A stretch of 64,000 nt of DNA from Sphingomonas faeni (GCF_030817315.1 NZ_JAUSZF010000001.1:1286501-1350500), one strand, 5' to 3'. Shown: positions 17,899-28,847, counted from the first letter of the stretch. The notes: generated by a model from the sequence alone, not told the origin. A program made the numbers and translations.

Positions 17899-20440
17899 CG
17901 GCGGCCCGAGGAAGCGCGTACGTACTTCCGCGCGGACCTGGTGCGGTACGCTCGCCGCGTTTGCGCTGTACGATCCAACCGCGGTATCCGCCCAAACGCC
18001 CGCCGACGCCACGCGGATCAGCGGCGGAACGCCCGCCGGGTTCGATGCGCTGTTGACGCCGCAAGAGGCGGTGGTGGACGTCTATATCGGGGGCCGCGCG
18101 ATCGGCCAGACGCGGGTACGCTATGCCGCGGGCAAGATCACGTTCCTCGATATCGACACCGTTCTCGGGCGGATCCCCGACCTGATCGACCCCGCGGCGG
18201 TGCGCGCTGCGCTCGCCGCGCCCGATCTCGATACGAACGCCGACCTGATCTGCGCACCCGAAGCCGACGCGGGGACCTGTGGCGTGCTGAAACCTGCAGT
18301 CGCCGGCGTGATCTTCGACGAGGCGCGGTTTCGCGTGGACCTGTTCATCGACGCACGGCAACTCGCTGTCCGAACGGCCGCACAGCGCGAGTATTTGCCG
18401 ACGCCCGATGCCCGCCTGTCGCTCGTCGACCAACTCGGTGGCACGATCGCGGGCAGCGGCGGCGATGCCGACTACACCATCCAGAACCGCGCGATCCTCG
18501 GCTATCGCAACGGACGCCTGCGCGGCGAACTGTCCTACTCCTCGCGCTATGGGCTCATCGCCGACACGCTGGTCGCCGAGGTCGACAAGCCCGGCCTTCG
18601 CTATGCGGCCGGTGCGATGTGGGCGCCCGGCATCGGCCTGACGGGCCGTCGCAAGTTCGTCGGCGTCGGCATGCAAAGCCAGATCGACACGCGGTTGGAC
18701 CGCACGTCGATCGCCGGCACCCCGCTGGTCGTCGCGCTGGCGCTGCGCTCGCGCGTCGACATCCTGCGCGACGGACGGCTGCTGACCTCACGCATCTATG
18801 ACGCTGGTAACCAAGCGCTCGATACGTCCGGACTGCCGGACGGCGCGTACGAGGTCATTCTGCACGTGCAGGAGGCCGGCGGTGCCAGCCGCGACGAACG
18901 GCGGTTCTTCACGAAGAACGCTGCGATCGCCGCGGTCGGCGAACCGATCGTCTTCGCTTATGCAGGTCTGCTGGCGAATGATCGGTACGGCTCGCTGATC
19001 GCGGTGTCGCGCAAGCCGTTCTACGAGGCCGGCGTCGCACGGCGGCTCACCCCGCATTTGGCGCTCGACGCGACGATGATGGGTACCGACCGCAGGGCGC
19101 TGGTCGAGGTCGGCGGCTATTGGTTGACCACCGCGGCGCAGATCCGTGCGGCCGCAGTCGCCTCGGTTCGCGGCCAGCTAGGCGTGCTGTTCCAGACCTA
19201 TTCCTCGGGAACCGCCGCGCTCAGCTATGCCCTCGACCTAAGACGCGTGTGGAGCGCAGGCGACCGTCCCCTGATCCCGGTCGGCGAACAGCGCGGCTAC
19301 GACGTCGTCACGATCGATCGCGCCGCGCAATTGTCCGCCGGCAGCTTTACCCAGGCCAATGCGACGCTCGGCTACACGCTACGCCCGGGGCAGATCGGCA
19401 TCAGCGGCTTCTACCGCAGCGATTCGCGTGCCGCCCGCAGTTACGGCATCGGCCCGACCGCCTATTTTCCCCTGATCGAACGCGCGGGCATGCAAGTGAT
19501 GCTCCGCGGCGACATGACGCTCTCGAACCGCGGCACCTCGGCGTTCCTGGGCCTCAGCTTTCAACGACTACGCGGCACCTCGTCGCTCACCGCCAGCCTC
19601 GGCGGACGGTCGACTTCGGGCAGCAGCATTGGCAGCGGCGCAGCGCTGGTCGGTGACATCGGCGGATCGTGGCAGAAAACGGGCGTGTTGGGCGGTAATC
19701 TGGCGCTTTCCGGCGGACTGGAACGCGAGGTTGCGGGATCCCTCGCGCGCGGTCATGCCGATCTGCGTGCCAAGAGCGCGACGATCTACGCGGACGTGGC
19801 GCAGCCGATCACCGGCAGCAACGGCGCGACCCAATACGGCCTGAGTTTCCAAACCACCGCTGCACTCACCGGGAAAACCGTCGTTTTCCAAGGCCTGGAA
19901 CGCAGCGATAGCGCGATCCTGGTGTCGGTCGATCGCGAACCGGACGGTGCGCCGCTCGGCGCTCCGTTCGAAGTGCTGGTCGACAATACGACACGCGGTA
20001 TCGTTCGTGCCGGCCGTTCACTGTCGGTTCCCGTCGCATCCTATCGCAGCTACGCCGTGCGCTTGCGCTCCGTCGGCGACGCATTGATGCGGGTCGATGG
20101 CGTCGCCCGCCAGGTCAGCGTCTATCCGGGCACAGTGGCGCGGGTCCGCTGGTCGGCGCAGCGTGTCGTGGCGATGTTCGGCCGGATCGTCTGGGCCGAC
20201 GGCACCCCTGTCGCCAACGCCGCGGTCCACGCGTCCGACGCTATCGGAAACACCGACGACAACGGCTATTTCCAGATCGAGGCAGGCTCTCGATCGGTGT
20301 TGAAGGTCCAGGCGGTCGACGGGCGGCAGTGCCGGCTACAGGTCACCGCAACCCCCTCGACCGAAAGCTACGCAGCGCTCGGGACTCTCAGATGCGGTCA
20401 CCGACGTCCCGGTCCCGAGATGGCGGACCCGACTCCATGA
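17879..20440 (+). CDS. Fimbrial outer-membrane usher
   Basis: 853 residues if started at the TTG at 17879, overlapping the pilin stop by 20 bases; no ATG or GTG suits the signal peptide (CGTLAAFALYDPTAVSAQ) better. The protein has an N-terminal periplasmic domain, a long beta-barrel (YxxGxxxxPxxGLTGRRKF and similar strands), a plug-like insert (LRSRVDILRDGRLLTSR) and C-terminal E-set/Ig-like domains with the transthyretin-like GRIVWADGTPVANAAVH segment. This matches CS1/alternative-type ushers (TcfC-like) rather than classical FimD. It would secrete and assemble the two pilins. The start is uncertain. Confidence 0.82.
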   Translation: MSSHPNSGGPRKRVRTSARTWCGTLAAFALYDPTAVSAQTPADATRISGGTPAGFDALLTPQEAVVDVYIGGRAIGQTRVRYAAGKITFLDIDTVLGRIPDLIDPAAVRAALAAPDLDTNADLICAPEADAGTCGVLKPAVAGVIFDEARFRVDLFIDARQLAVRTAAQREYLPTPDARLSLVDQLGGTIAGSGGDADYTIQNRAILGYRNGRLRGELSYSSRYGLIADTLVAEVDKPGLRYAAGAMWAPGIGLTGRRKFVGVGMQSQIDTRLDRTSIAGTPLVVALALRSRVDILRDGRLLTSRIYDAGNQALDTSGLPDGAYEVILHVQEAGGASRDERRFFTKNAAIAAVGEPIVFAYAGLLANDRYGSLIAVSRKPFYEAGVARRLTPHLALDATMMGTDRRALVEVGGYWLTTAAQIRAAAVASVRGQLGVLFQTYSSGTAALSYALDLRRVWSAGDRPLIPVGEQRGYDVVTIDRAAQLSAGSFTQANATLGYTLRPGQIGISGFYRSDSRAARSYGIGPTAYFPLIERAGMQVMLRGDMTLSNRGTSAFLGLSFQRLRGTSSLTASLGGRSTSGSSIGSGAALVGDIGGSWQKTGVLGGNLALSGGLEREVAGSLARGHADLRAKSATIYADVAQPITGSNGATQYGLSFQTTAALTGKTVVFQGLERSDSAILVSVDREPDGAPLGAPFEVLVDNTTRGIVRAGRSLSVPVASYRSYAVRLRSVGDALMRVDGVARQVSVYPGTVARVRWSAQRVVAMFGRIVWADGTPVANAAVHASDAIGNTDDNGYFQIEAGSRSVLKVQAVDGRQCRLQVTATPSTESYAALGTLRCGHRRPGPEMADPTP

Positions 20441-20460
20441 CGATACGAAAGGATACTAAA

Positions 20461-21165
20461 ATGACGAGCACGCACAGACGAACGGCGATCGCGGGCGTAG
20501 CGGCGGCGATTGCGATAGCCGGCACCTGGGCAACCCCGGCCTACGCCGACCTGGTACTCAGTCAGGTCGTCGTCGACATGCTGCCGAATGCCGCCCCTCG
20601 CGTCGACGTCGAAGCGTCGAACACCGGCAAGGAACGCATGTATGTCGTTGCCGAACCGTCGGAAATCGTGGATCCCGGTAAGCCGGAAGAGCGGCGACAG
20701 GCCAGCCCGGATCCCGCGGTCACCGGTTTGCTGGTGACGCCACAAAAGATGATCCTGGAGCCGGGCGAGCGCAAGTTGCTTCGAATCGCCGCTGTCGCTC
20801 CCCGCGGCGCCCGCGACCGGATCTACCGCGTGACCGTAAAACCCGTGACCGGTGAAATCACGGCGGCCGGTTCGGCGCTGAAGGTGCTGGTCGGATACGA
20901 CATGCTGGTAATCGTCCGGCCGACCGTCCTTTCCGGCACGATCACCGGCCAGCGCAACGGCGCAAGCCTAGCACTGGCGAATACCGGCAGCACGAACGTC
21001 GAGATATATGATGGCCGACAGTGCGATGCCAACGGCAAGGACTGCCGCGCGCTGCCGCCCAAGCGCCTCTATGCCGGGGCGAGCTGGACGCAATCCATCG
21101 ATCCCGCCCGTCGCGTCGACTACAAGATCAAGACCAGCACGATCGTCGAAAACAAAAGCTTCTAG
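20461..21165 (+). CDS. Periplasmic fimbrial chaperone
   Basis: 234 residues from the ATG at 20461 (AAGGA 8 bases upstream); an earlier in-frame ATG at 20437 overlaps the usher stop. Signal peptide ends at TPAYA. It has a PapD-like first Ig domain (VTPQKMILEPGERKLLRI, then RIYRVTVKPV) and a second domain with conserved NTGSTNVEI. It should cap the pilins before delivery to the usher. Confidence 0.85.
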   Translation: MTSTHRRTAIAGVAAAIAIAGTWATPAYADLVLSQVVVDMLPNAAPRVDVEASNTGKERMYVVAEPSEIVDPGKPEERRQASPDPAVTGLLVTPQKMILEPGERKLLRIAAVAPRGARDRIYRVTVKPVTGEITAAGSALKVLVGYDMLVIVRPTVLSGTITGQRNGASLALANTGSTNVEIYDGRQCDANGKDCRALPPKRLYAGASWTQSIDPARRVDYKIKTSTIVENKSF

Positions 21166-21235
21166 GTCGATCGTGCGTCGGACCGCGACACGCGGCGACG
21201 CCTGTGGCTGATCGCCCTCCACATCAACAGATCCG

Positions 21236-21262
21236 TGAGTGATCGACTCAGGCGATCACTCA
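21236..21262. terminator. Hairpin after the fimbrial operon
   Basis: TGAGTGATCG (21236-21245) and CGATCACTCA (21253-21262) are exact reverse complements with a 7-base loop. It lies 71 bases after the chaperone stop and 76 bases before ahpC. Only a short TTTT follows some 10 bases later, so an operator for ahpC is an alternative. Confidence 0.5.
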
Positions 21263-21337
21263 GCTCAACCAGATCAATTTTGCACTGCAGCATAAAGCTC
21301 CTACATCCGGTCCGAAGCAATCAACCGGAGACGACGC

Positions 21338-21901
21338 ATGGCCCTTATCGGCAGCAAGATTAAGCCGTTCACCACCCAGGCGTACAAGGAAGGCAAGTTC
21401 GTATCGGTCAGCGACACGGACGTGCTCGGCAAGTGGGCGGTGTTCTTCTTCTACCCGGCGGACTTCACGTTCGTGTGCCCGACCGAGCTCGAGGATCTGG
21501 CCGACGTGTACCCGACCCTGCAGAAGATGGGCGTCGAAGTGTTTAGCGTCTCGACCGACACGCATTTCAGCCACAAGGCATGGCATGACACCTCGCCGGC
21601 GATCGGCAAGATCAACTATTACATGCTGGGCGACCAGAACCACAGCATCAGCCTCAACTTCGACGTCCTGCGCGAAGGCCAGGGCCTCGCGGATCGCGGC
21701 ACGTTCGTGGTCGATCCGGACGGTGTCATCCAGCTGATGGAGATCACGTCGGAGGGTGTCGGCCGCAACGCCGCCGAACTGCTCCGCAAGATCAAGGCCG
21801 CACAGTACATCGCAGCCCATCCCGGCGAAGTGTGCCCTGCCAAGTGGGAAGAGGGCGAAGACACGCTCGCCCCGAGCCTGGATCTCGTCGGCAAGATCTA
21901 A
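21338..21901 (+). CDS. ahpC: Alkyl hydroperoxide reductase subunit C (peroxiredoxin)
   Basis: 187 residues, the normal AhpC length. Peroxidatic Cys47 in [12 protein letters not shown] and resolving Cys166 in GEVCPAKW are both present. It reduces H2O2, organic peroxides and peroxynitrite and is recycled by AhpF, encoded just downstream. A GC-rich hairpin lies in the ahpC-ahpF gap and may lower readthrough so that AhpC is made in excess. Confidence 0.97.
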   Translation: MALIGSKIKPFTTQAYKEGKFVSVSDTDVLGKWAVFFFYPADFTFVCPTELEDLADVYPTLQKMGVEVFSVSTDTHFSHKAWHDTSPAIGKINYYMLGDQNHSISLNFDVLREGQGLADRGTFVVDPDGVIQLMEITSEGVGRNAAELLRKIKAAQYIAAHPGEVCPAKWEEGEDTLAPSLDLVGKI

Positions 21902-21935
21902 ACATTCTCGGCTCCCTTGCGGAACTGAGTGAAGG

Positions 21936-21966
21936 CGGCCCGGGACGAGCACATCCTCCCGGGCCG
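21936..21966. terminator. Hairpin between ahpC and ahpF
   Basis: CGGCCCGGGA (21936-21945) pairs exactly with TCCCGGGCCG (21957-21966) around an 11-base loop. It is likely a partial terminator or mRNA-stabilising stem separating the two genes. Confidence 0.6.
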
Positions 21967-22025
21967 TTCGCGTTCTAGACATAGAAAAACGACCCAGAGA
22001 CACTGGGAAAACTGGAGTTTACCCC

Positions 22026-23612
22026 ATGCTCGACGCCAATCTGACGCAGCAGCTGAAGGCCTATCTGGTCAACATCCGCCAGCCCATTGAACTGGTCGCC
22101 AGCTTGGGCGACGACGCCAAATCCCGCCAGATGGGCGAGCTGATCGACGAGATCGCTGTCCTGTCGGACCAGATCACGGTGGTTACCGCCGACGACAAGC
22201 GCAAGCCGAGCTTCATGATCCGCCGCGCCGGCACCGATATCGGCGTGCGCTTCGCGGGCATGCCGATGGGCCATGAGTTCACCAGCCTCGTGCTGGCGCT
22301 GCTTCAGGTCGGTGGCCATCCGTCCAAGGCCGCGCAGGATCTGATCGCGCAGGTCCAGGCGCTCGACGGCAAATTCCACTTCGAGACCTATTTCTCGCTG
22401 TCGTGCCAGAATTGCCCCGACGTGGTGCAGGCTCTGAATTTGATGGCGGTCCTCAATTCCGGCGTGACGCACACCGCGATCGATGGCGCGCTTTTCCAGG
22501 ACGAAGTCACCGAGCGTAAGATCATGGCGGTGCCGACGATCTTCCTCAACGGCGAGCCGTTCGGCCAGGGGCGCATGGAGCTGGAGCAGATCGTCGCCAA
22601 GCTCGACACCGGCGCGACCGCCCGCATCGCCGAGAAGATCTCGCAGAAGGATGCGTTCGACGTGCTCGTCATCGGTGGCGGACCCGCCGGCGGCGCTGCG
22701 GCGATCTACACCGCACGCAAGGGCATCCGCACCGGTATCGCCGCCGAGCGGTTCGGCGGACAGGTGCTCGACACGATGGCGATCGAGAACTTCATCTCCG
22801 TCCCGCATACCGAAGGCCCGAAGCTGGCCGCGGAGCTGGAGCGCCATGTCCGCGACTATGACGTCGACATCATGAACCTGCAGCGTGCCGACAAGCTGAT
22901 CCCGGCCGCGAGCGAAGGCGGCCTGCACGAGGTGGTGTTCGAGAGCGGCGCGTCGCTGAAGGCCCGCACCATCATCCTGTCGACCGGTGCCCGCTGGCGC
23001 CAGATGAACGTGCCGGGCGAGGACACGTACAAGAACAAGGGCGTGGCCTATTGCCCGCACTGCGACGGTCCCTTGTACAAGGGCAAGCGCGTCGCGGTCA
23101 TCGGTGGCGGCAATTCGGGCGTCGAGGCGGCGATCGATCTTGCGGGTATCGTCGCGCACGTCACCCTGGTCGAGTATGACAGCGATCTGCGCGCGGACGC
23201 GGTGCTTCAGCGCAAGCTGGCAAGCCTGTCCAACGTCCGCATCATCACGTCGGCGCTGACCACCGAAGTCCACGGCGACGGTGATCGCGTGACCGGTCTT
23301 TCGTACAGGGACCGCAATCACGACACGATGCATCAGGTCGAACTGGAGGGCATCTTCGTACAGATCGGCCTCGTCCCGAACACGGAATGGCTGCGCGATG
23401 CGATCGCCCTCACCCCGCGTGGCGAGATCGAGATCGATCACCGCGGCCACACGTCGCAGCCCGGTATCTTTGCCGCCGGCGACGCCACGACCGTGCCGTT
23501 CAAGCAGATCGTGATCGCGATGGGCGAAGGGTCGAAAGCAGGGTTGTCGGCGTTCGACTACCTGATCCGCATGCCCGCGGAAGAAACGAGAGACTGGGAA
23601 GAAGCCGCCTGA
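22026..23612 (+). CDS. ahpF: Alkyl hydroperoxide reductase subunit F
   Basis: 528 residues. The N-terminal tandem thioredoxin-like domain carries CQNC (Cys127, Cys130); the C-terminal thioredoxin-reductase-like domain has the FAD motif [14 protein letters not shown], the redox pair CPHC (Cys343, Cys346), the NADH motif [12 protein letters not shown] and the closing [16 protein letters not shown]. It passes electrons from NADH to AhpC. A 9-bp-stem hairpin (23621-23646) follows the stop. Confidence 0.97.
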   Translation: MLDANLTQQLKAYLVNIRQPIELVASLGDDAKSRQMGELIDEIAVLSDQITVVTADDKRKPSFMIRRAGTDIGVRFAGMPMGHEFTSLVLALLQVGGHPSKAAQDLIAQVQALDGKFHFETYFSLSCQNCPDVVQALNLMAVLNSGVTHTAIDGALFQDEVTERKIMAVPTIFLNGEPFGQGRMELEQIVAKLDTGATARIAEKISQKDAFDVLVIGGGPAGGAAAIYTARKGIRTGIAAERFGGQVLDTMAIENFISVPHTEGPKLAAELERHVRDYDVDIMNLQRADKLIPAASEGGLHEVVFESGASLKARTIILSTGARWRQMNVPGEDTYKNKGVAYCPHCDGPLYKGKRVAVIGGGNSGVEAAIDLAGIVAHVTLVEYDSDLRADAVLQRKLASLSNVRIITSALTTEVHGDGDRVTGLSYRDRNHDTMHQVELEGIFVQIGLVPNTEWLRDAIALTPRGEIEIDHRGHTSQPGIFAAGDATTVPFKQIVIAMGEGSKAGLSAFDYLIRMPAEETRDWEEAA

Positions 23613-24133
23613 CGTCCCCACGGCCGCTGGATACTCTCAGCGGCCGGCAAGACCATGCGTATCTCACCTTGGCGACGCCAATGCGTGGTCTTCGGTACCA
23701 GTGTTACGCTCAGAAAATCCCGATCGGATCGGCGTCCGGGCGGTAGCGCCTCGGTACAGTCCGACCCGCTTGACTGCTTTCTACGTTGTTCACGCGCGAA
23801 GCACCGAACTACCCACGCGGTAGCGGCACTTCCCCCCTCCCTGAAAGGGAGGGGCGGGGGTGGGTAGGTTTCCCCAAGCTCGTCCGCCAATGGCTAGCGC
23901 ATCGCGATACCGCATCGACAACCGACTTCGGCCGCGGGCAGGATGTTCCGCCGCGTGTCCACGTCCTCGAAAGCGCACGTCAAGTAGCCGTGAAACCCTA
24001 GCTTAAAAAGCGGACCTGGCAGCCACGCTATAGTTCGACCGCGACAGTTCGACCGCTACCTAAACGAAGATTGGGCCCCGGCCGGCGCAATCGAAACAAG
24101 TCGGGCGGACCAACGAAGGTCCGCCCGCGCCAA
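23613..24133. other. Intergenic region with hairpin and dispersed palindrome
   Basis: About 520 bases between the convergent ahpF and acyl-CoA dehydrogenase genes with no gene supported. It contains a hairpin at 23621-23646 (CGGCCGCTG / CAGCGGCCG, probable ahpF terminator) and one copy of the CCCTCCCTGAAAGGGAGGG palindrome at 23834-23854. Confidence 0.6.
23834..23854. repeat. Palindromic repeat, CCCCTCCCT-GAA-AGGGAGGGG type
   Basis: Nine-base arms around GAA, followed by GGCGGGGGTGGGTAGG-like sequence. The same core and the GGGTGGGTAGG tail recur at 31276-31296, and the core again at 31036-31062, so it is a dispersed intergenic element. Confidence 0.75.
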
Positions 24134-25936
24134 TTAGGCCGCCATGAACATCTCAGGCGGCAGCGCCATCAGCGACTCCGCGCCACCCTCGATCTTGCGA
24201 CGCAGCGCGCCCGCATCGGGGAGGATCCGCTCGGCATAGAAGCGTGCGGTGACCAGCTTGGCGTCGAGGAACGCAGCCTCGCCCTCGCCCGCTGCCTTCA
24301 GCTTGGTCGCAGCGACGGCCATCCGCAGCCACATCACGCCGACCGCCACGATCCCCATCAGGTGCATGTAGCTGACCGCGCCCGCACCGACGTTCTCCGG
24401 GTTCTTCATGCCGTTCGCCATGAACCACATCGTCGCCGCCTGAAGCTGGCCGTTCGCCTTCTCCAGCGCCTCGGCGAACACCGCCGTTGCCGGATCGGCC
24501 TTCGCCGCGGCGACGTCGTCCGCGACCAGCTTGAAGAACGCCTGGATCCCGCGCCCACCATTCTGCGCGAGCTTGCGTCCGACCAGATCCATCGCCTGAA
24601 CGCCGTTGGTGCCCTCGTAGATCATCGCGATCCGGGCATCGCGAACATACTGCTCCATGCCCCATTCGGCGATGTAACCGTGGCCGCCGTAAACCTGCTG
24701 CGCGTTGGTCGCGATCTCGTAGCCCTTATCGGTGCCGTAGCCCTTGATGACCGGGGTCAGCAGGCTGATGATGTCACCCGCCAGTTGGCGCTCTTCCTCC
24801 GTATCGGCATGATGCTCGAGATCGGCCTGGAGCGCGGTCCACAGGATCAGCGCGCGCAGGCCCTCGGTCAGCGACTTGCCCTCCATCAGCATGCGGCGGA
24901 TGTCGGGATGGACGAACAGCGTGTCGGCCTTCTCCTGCGGCTCCTTGGGCCCCGTCAGCGCGCGACCCTGGCGTCGGTCCTGCGCGTACTGGACGGCGTT
25001 CTGATACGCGACTTCGGCCACGCCGAGGCCCTGCAAGCCCACACCGAGACGTGCGGCGTTCATCATGATGAACATCGCAGCGAGGCCCTTCATCTCCTCG
25101 CCGACGAGCCAGCCGGTCGCCGAATCATAGTTCATCACGCAGGTCGAGTTCGCGTGGATGCCCATCTTGTGCTCGATCGAGCCGCAGGTGACGCCGTTGC
25201 GCGCGCCGAGCGACCCGTCCTCATTCACCATGACCTTCGGCACTACGAACAGCGAAATGCCCTTCGAGCTGTCCGGCGCGCCCGGCGTCTTGGCCAGCAC
25301 GAGGTGGATGATGTTCTCGGTCAGGTCATGCTCGCCCGACGAGATGAAGATCTTGGTGCCGGTGATAGCGTACGAACCATCCGCCTGCGGCTCGGCCTTG
25401 GTGCGGATCAGACCCAAATCGGTGCCGCACTGCGGCTCGGTCAGGTTCATCGTCCCGCCCCATTCGCCGGACACCATCTTGGGCACGTACATCGCCTTCT
25501 GCGCGTCCGAGCCCTTGGCGATCAACGCGGCGATCGCGCCGTGCGTGAGCCCTGGATACATCGCGAACGCCATGTTCGACGAGATCATGTATTCCTGGAA
25601 CGCGGTCGACACGACGTGCGGCATGCCCTGCCCGCCATACTCCGGCTGGTTGCCGAGCGTCGCCCAGCCGCTCTCGACATACTGCTTGTAGGCTTCCTTA
25701 AAGCCGTCCGGCGTCGTCACCGAGCCGTCCTCATGCCGCGTGCAACCCTGCTGGTCGCCCGACAGGTTCAGCGGGAACAGCACTTCGGCGACGAACTTGC
25801 CGCCCTCCTCAAGCACCGCGTCAACGACGTCGGGCGAGGCCGCATCGAAGCCGGGAAGATTGGAATAGCGTGGCAGGCCAACGACATGCTCGAGGACGAA
25901 ACGCGTGTCGCGGACGGGGGGCGTATACTGGGGCAT
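24134..25936 (-). CDS. Acyl-CoA dehydrogenase (~600-residue type)
   Basis: 600 residues, the long class with an extra C-terminal domain (acetyl-CoA dehydrogenase-like C), as in DmdC-like and AidB-related enzymes. Seen: an N-terminal helical region, the FAD/substrate core ([34 protein letters not shown]), and the catalytic-base region [21 protein letters not shown]. It oxidises an acyl-CoA to the enoyl-CoA with electrons to ETF; chain length or branching is not readable. It follows the MerR regulator by three bases and is almost surely controlled by it. Confidence 0.92.
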   Translation of the reverse strand: MPQYTPPVRDTRFVLEHVVGLPRYSNLPGFDAASPDVVDAVLEEGGKFVAEVLFPLNLSGDQQGCTRHEDGSVTTPDGFKEAYKQYVESGWATLGNQPEYGGQGMPHVVSTAFQEYMISSNMAFAMYPGLTHGAIAALIAKGSDAQKAMYVPKMVSGEWGGTMNLTEPQCGTDLGLIRTKAEPQADGSYAITGTKIFISSGEHDLTENIIHLVLAKTPGAPDSSKGISLFVVPKVMVNEDGSLGARNGVTCGSIEHKMGIHANSTCVMNYDSATGWLVGEEMKGLAAMFIMMNAARLGVGLQGLGVAEVAYQNAVQYAQDRRQGRALTGPKEPQEKADTLFVHPDIRRMLMEGKSLTEGLRALILWTALQADLEHHADTEEERQLAGDIISLLTPVIKGYGTDKGYEIATNAQQVYGGHGYIAEWGMEQYVRDARIAMIYEGTNGVQAMDLVGRKLAQNGGRGIQAFFKLVADDVAAAKADPATAVFAEALEKANGQLQAATMWFMANGMKNPENVGAGAVSYMHLMGIVAVGVMWLRMAVAATKLKAAGEGEAAFLDAKLVTARFYAERILPDAGALRRKIEGGAESLMALPPEMFMAA

Positions 25937-25939
25937 GGT

Positions 25940-26392
25940 TTATCCTTGCGGGGTGTCTTGGGCGCGGCTCACTTCGAGAAGGGCCACGAAACTGGTAAGT
26001 TCGTCGATGGCGAGATCGATGTCGCGCTTCTGCGCGGTCAGCAGCGCGATCCGCGCCTGGCTGCGCTCGATCACGACCTGCCGCTGCGCACGTCGGCCGT
26101 CACCGAGATCGTAGAGATCGATCATCTCGCGGATTTCGCCCAGGCTGAACCCGACGCGCTTGCCGCGCAGGATCCAGGCGAGACGCGCGCGGTCGCGGTG
26201 CGAATAGATACGCTGCGTGCCGCGTCGCTCGGGCGCGATCAGTCCCTCGTCCTCATAGAACCGCAGAGCCCGCGCGGTAACGTCGAACTCGGCCGACAGG
26301 TCGGAGATCGTGAAGCTCTCCCGGTCATGCCGCGGTTCGATCACCGCATAGGACTCGGGAGAAACCGGAGAGAGAGAAGCTCGTGTCGCCAT
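25940..26392 (-). CDS. MerR-family regulator, LiuR-like
   Basis: 150 residues from the ATG at 26392 (a TTG two codons earlier is possible). N-terminal MerR helix-turn-helix FTISDLSAEFDVTARALRFYEDEGLI, then a wing (RIYSHRDRARLAWILRGKRVGFSLGEI) and a C-terminal coiled-coil without cysteine metal ligands. This form regulates acyl-CoA and branched-chain amino acid catabolism in proteobacteria. It is directly upstream of an acyl-CoA dehydrogenase, and an operator-like sequence precedes it. Confidence 0.85.
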   Translation of the reverse strand: MATRASLSPVSPESYAVIEPRHDRESFTISDLSAEFDVTARALRFYEDEGLIAPERRGTQRIYSHRDRARLAWILRGKRVGFSLGEIREMIDLYDLGDGRRAQRQVVIERSQARIALLTAQKRDIDLAIDELTSFVALLEVSRAQDTPQG

Positions 26393-26412
26393 CCCCAAAG
26401 AGATAACTCTCG

Positions 26413-26428
26413 TTTACGTCAACGTCAA
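26413..26428 (-). promoter_or_regulatory. LiuR-type operator upstream of merR
   Basis: TTTACGTCAACGTCAA (minus strand TTGACGTTGACGTAAA), 21-36 bases before the merR start. It resembles the tandem ACGT pattern recognised by LiuR-type MerR regulators and probably mediates autoregulation. It overlaps the last codons of the lipoprotein gene upstream. Confidence 0.55.
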
Positions 26429-26910
26429 TTAGCGCAGAGCAACTTCCCCGCAGATGATCGCAACGTCGAGGCCTCCGACCGCGATTCGCTGATCCGGTCG
26501 ACGGTCACCGCGGCCAGCGATGCCCGGCCGGTACACAGCGATTCGCAGGCCTCGGGCATCTCGGCCGGGAACACGATCCGGTCGCCATCGAACTTAGCGT
26601 TGAATTTGCACACGCCGAACGCGACCTTCAGCGCGTCGCCCGAGCGCTCGACCGTGCCCGACGCGGTACAGCCCTGGGCCTCGCCATAATCGACGCTGAC
26701 CCCGATGCGGCTCGTCTTCTCGGTTCCGACAACGCAGACGCGGTCCGTATCGCGCGCCCACGATCCCTGCAGCGGGGCGTTCGGGTCCGGCACGATCCCC
26801 GCCATCTCGGCCGCCGCCTCCAGCCGAGTCCCCGCACTGTCCGCCACGACGTTGGACGGCTCTCGCCCACATCCGCCCAACACTAAAGCAAGCAGCAGCA
26901 CCCGCCTCAT
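26425..26910 (-). CDS. Small lipoprotein of unknown function
   Basis: 161 residues. Lipobox LVLGGC gives Cys14 as the lipidated residue after cleavage of a short signal peptide. The mature protein has five further cysteines in a beta-rich domain ([31 protein letters not shown]), with no family recognised. Its start overlaps the hisI stop by four bases, so it is translated with hisI. Confidence 0.7.
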   Translation of the reverse strand: MRRVLLLALVLGGCGREPSNVVADSAGTRLEAAAEMAGIVPDPNAPLQGSWARDTDRVCVVGTEKTSRIGVSVDYGEAQGCTASGTVERSGDALKVAFGVCKFNAKFDGDRIVFPAEMPEACESLCTGRASLAAVTVDRISESRSEASTLRSSAGKLLCAN

Positions 26911-27269
26911 TCGGCCGGCACCAGCTTGCCCCCCTCGATCCGCCGGAAGAAACAGGTGCGTTCACCGGTATGGCACGCCGGGCCCGCGGCATCGGCGATC
27001 ACCCACACCGCATCCTGGTCGCAATCGATCCGCAGCTCGGCGACACGCAGCACGTTCCCCGACGTTTCGCCCTTCTTCCAGAGCTTCTCCCGACTCCGCG
27101 ACCAGAAATGCGCCTCGCCGGTTGCCTGCGTCTCCGCCAGCGCTTCCGCATTCATATGCGCGACCATCAGCACGTCGCCCGACACCCGGTCGGTGACGAC
27201 CGCGGTCAGAAGCCCGGCGGAGTCGAATTTCGGATCGAGCGTCAGGCCCGTGTCGCGGCTGTGTGTCAT
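26907..27269 (-). CDS. hisI: Phosphoribosyl-AMP cyclohydrolase
   Basis: 120 residues from the ATG at 27269; the longer open frame is spurious. Conserved [28 protein letters not shown] and the metal-binding set IDCDQDAV and [13 protein letters not shown] are present. It opens the purine ring of PR-AMP in histidine biosynthesis. No other his gene is nearby and there is no fused HisE domain. Confidence 0.95.
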   Translation of the reverse strand: MTHSRDTGLTLDPKFDSAGLLTAVVTDRVSGDVLMVAHMNAEALAETQATGEAHFWSRSREKLWKKGETSGNVLRVAELRIDCDQDAVWVIADAAGPACHTGERTCFFRRIEGGKLVPAE

Positions 27270-27389
27270 GCCCCGGATATACCCGAAAGCCGCCCAGATG
27301 CGACCAGCAGCACGCAATGTTATTACAAACAGGCGACAACGCCGCCAACCGCTCGTATAGGGCTGCTTCCGCACGACGTGAGATCCGGC

Positions 27390-28847
27390 ATGCAGACGAC
27401 CAATCCTTTCGATGACGACAAACTCCGCGAAGAATGCGGGGTGTTCGGCGTCTCCGCCACCGATGGCGCGGCCGCGCTCGTAGCCCTGGGGCTGCACGCG
27501 CTGCAGCACCGCGGACAAGAAGCCGCCGGCATCACGACCTTCGACGGCGCCAATTTCCACACCCACCGCGCGATGGGGCATGTCGCGGGCAATTTCGACC
27601 GCGACGATGTGATCCGCGCCCTCCCCGGCACCGTCGCCTGCGGTCATGTCCGCTATTCGACGACCGGCGAGACGGCCTTGCGCAACGTCCAGCCGCTCTA
27701 CGCCGAACTCTCGACCGGCGGCTTCGCGATCGCGCATAACGGCAACATCTCCAACGCGATGCGGTTGCGTCGCGAGCTCGTCCGCCGCGGCTCGATCTTC
27801 CAGTCGACCAGCGATACCGAGACGATCATCCATCTCGTCGCGACGTCGAACTACCGGACGCTGCTCGATCGCTTCATCGATGCGCTGAAGCAGATAGAAG
27901 GCGCCTATTCGCTGATCGTGATGACGCCGGAGGGCATGATCGCCTGCCGCGATCCGCTCGGCATCCGCCCCCTAGTCATGGGCAAGCTCGGCGACGCGGT
28001 GATATTCGCGTCCGAGACGGTCGCGCTCGACGTCGTCGGCGCCACTTTCGTCCGCGCGATCGAGCCCGGCGAGCTGGTCATCGTCCAAGGTTCGGAGATC
28101 CGCTCGATCCGCCCGTTCGCGCCGATGGCGGCGCGGCCGTGCATCTTCGAATGGGTGTATTTCTCGCGCCCCGATTCGATCGTCGACGATCACTCGATCT
28201 ATTCGGTCCGCAAGGCGATCGGGGCGCAGCTCGCGATCGAATCGCCGGTCGATGCCGATCTCGTCATCCCCGTCCCCGATTCGGGTACCCCGGCAGCGAT
28301 CGGCTATGCGCAGCAGTCGGGCATCCCGTTCGAGCTCGGCATCATCCGCTCGCATTATGTCGGCCGCACGTTCATCTCGCCGGGCGACAAGGTCCGCCAC
28401 CTCGGCGTCAAGCTCAAGCACAACGCCAACCGTGCGCTCATCAAGGGCAAGCGGGTCATCCTTGTCGACGATTCGATCGTCCGCGGCACCACTTCACTGA
28501 AGATCGTCGAGATGATGCGCGAAGCCGGCGCCGCCGAAGTCCATATGCGGATCGCCAGCCCGCCGACGCGGCACTCATGCTTCTACGGCGTCGACACGCC
28601 CGAGCGCGAGAAGCTGCTCGCGGCCAAGCTCGATCTCGGCGGCATGACCGGCTTCATCCACGCCGATAGCCTCGCCTTCATCTCGATCGACGGCCTCTAC
28701 AAGGCGCTCGGCGAGGCGAAGCGCGCGGATGTCCGCCCGAAATATTGCGATGCGTGCTTCACCGGCGACTATCCGACCACGCTGACCGACCATGACGAAG
28801 GCTCGGAAGTCGACCAGTTCGCGATGCTCGCCGAACGCGTCATCTGA
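27390..28847 (+). CDS. purF: Amidophosphoribosyltransferase
   Basis: 485 residues from the ATG at 27390. A short propeptide precedes Cys16 (EECGVFGV), which after cleavage would be the N-terminal glutaminase nucleophile. The glutaminase domain ([30 protein letters not shown]) is followed by the phosphoribosyltransferase domain with the PRPP loop [13 protein letters not shown]. It makes phosphoribosylamine, the first step of purine synthesis. The SDR gene follows by 16 bases. Confidence 0.97.
   Translation: MQTTNPFDDDKLREECGVFGVSATDGAAALVALGLHALQHRGQEAAGITTFDGANFHTHRAMGHVAGNFDRDDVIRALPGTVACGHVRYSTTGETALRNVQPLYAELSTGGFAIAHNGNISNAMRLRRELVRRGSIFQSTSDTETIIHLVATSNYRTLLDRFIDALKQIEGAYSLIVMTPEGMIACRDPLGIRPLVMGKLGDAVIFASETVALDVVGATFVRAIEPGELVIVQGSEIRSIRPFAPMAARPCIFEWVYFSRPDSIVDDHSIYSVRKAIGAQLAIESPVDADLVIPVPDSGTPAAIGYAQQSGIPFELGIIRSHYVGRTFISPGDKVRHLGVKLKHNANRALIKGKRVILVDDSIVRGTTSLKIVEMMREAGAAEVHMRIASPPTRHSCFYGVDTPEREKLLAAKLDLGGMTGFIHADSLAFISIDGLYKALGEAKRADVRPKYCDACFTGDYPTTLTDHDEGSEVDQFAMLAERVI

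Noticed and set aside
24071..26689. 872-codon plus-strand open frame over the acyl-CoA dehydrogenase and merR
   Set aside because: Shadow of genes with clear motifs on the minus strand; arginine/histidine-rich low-complexity product.
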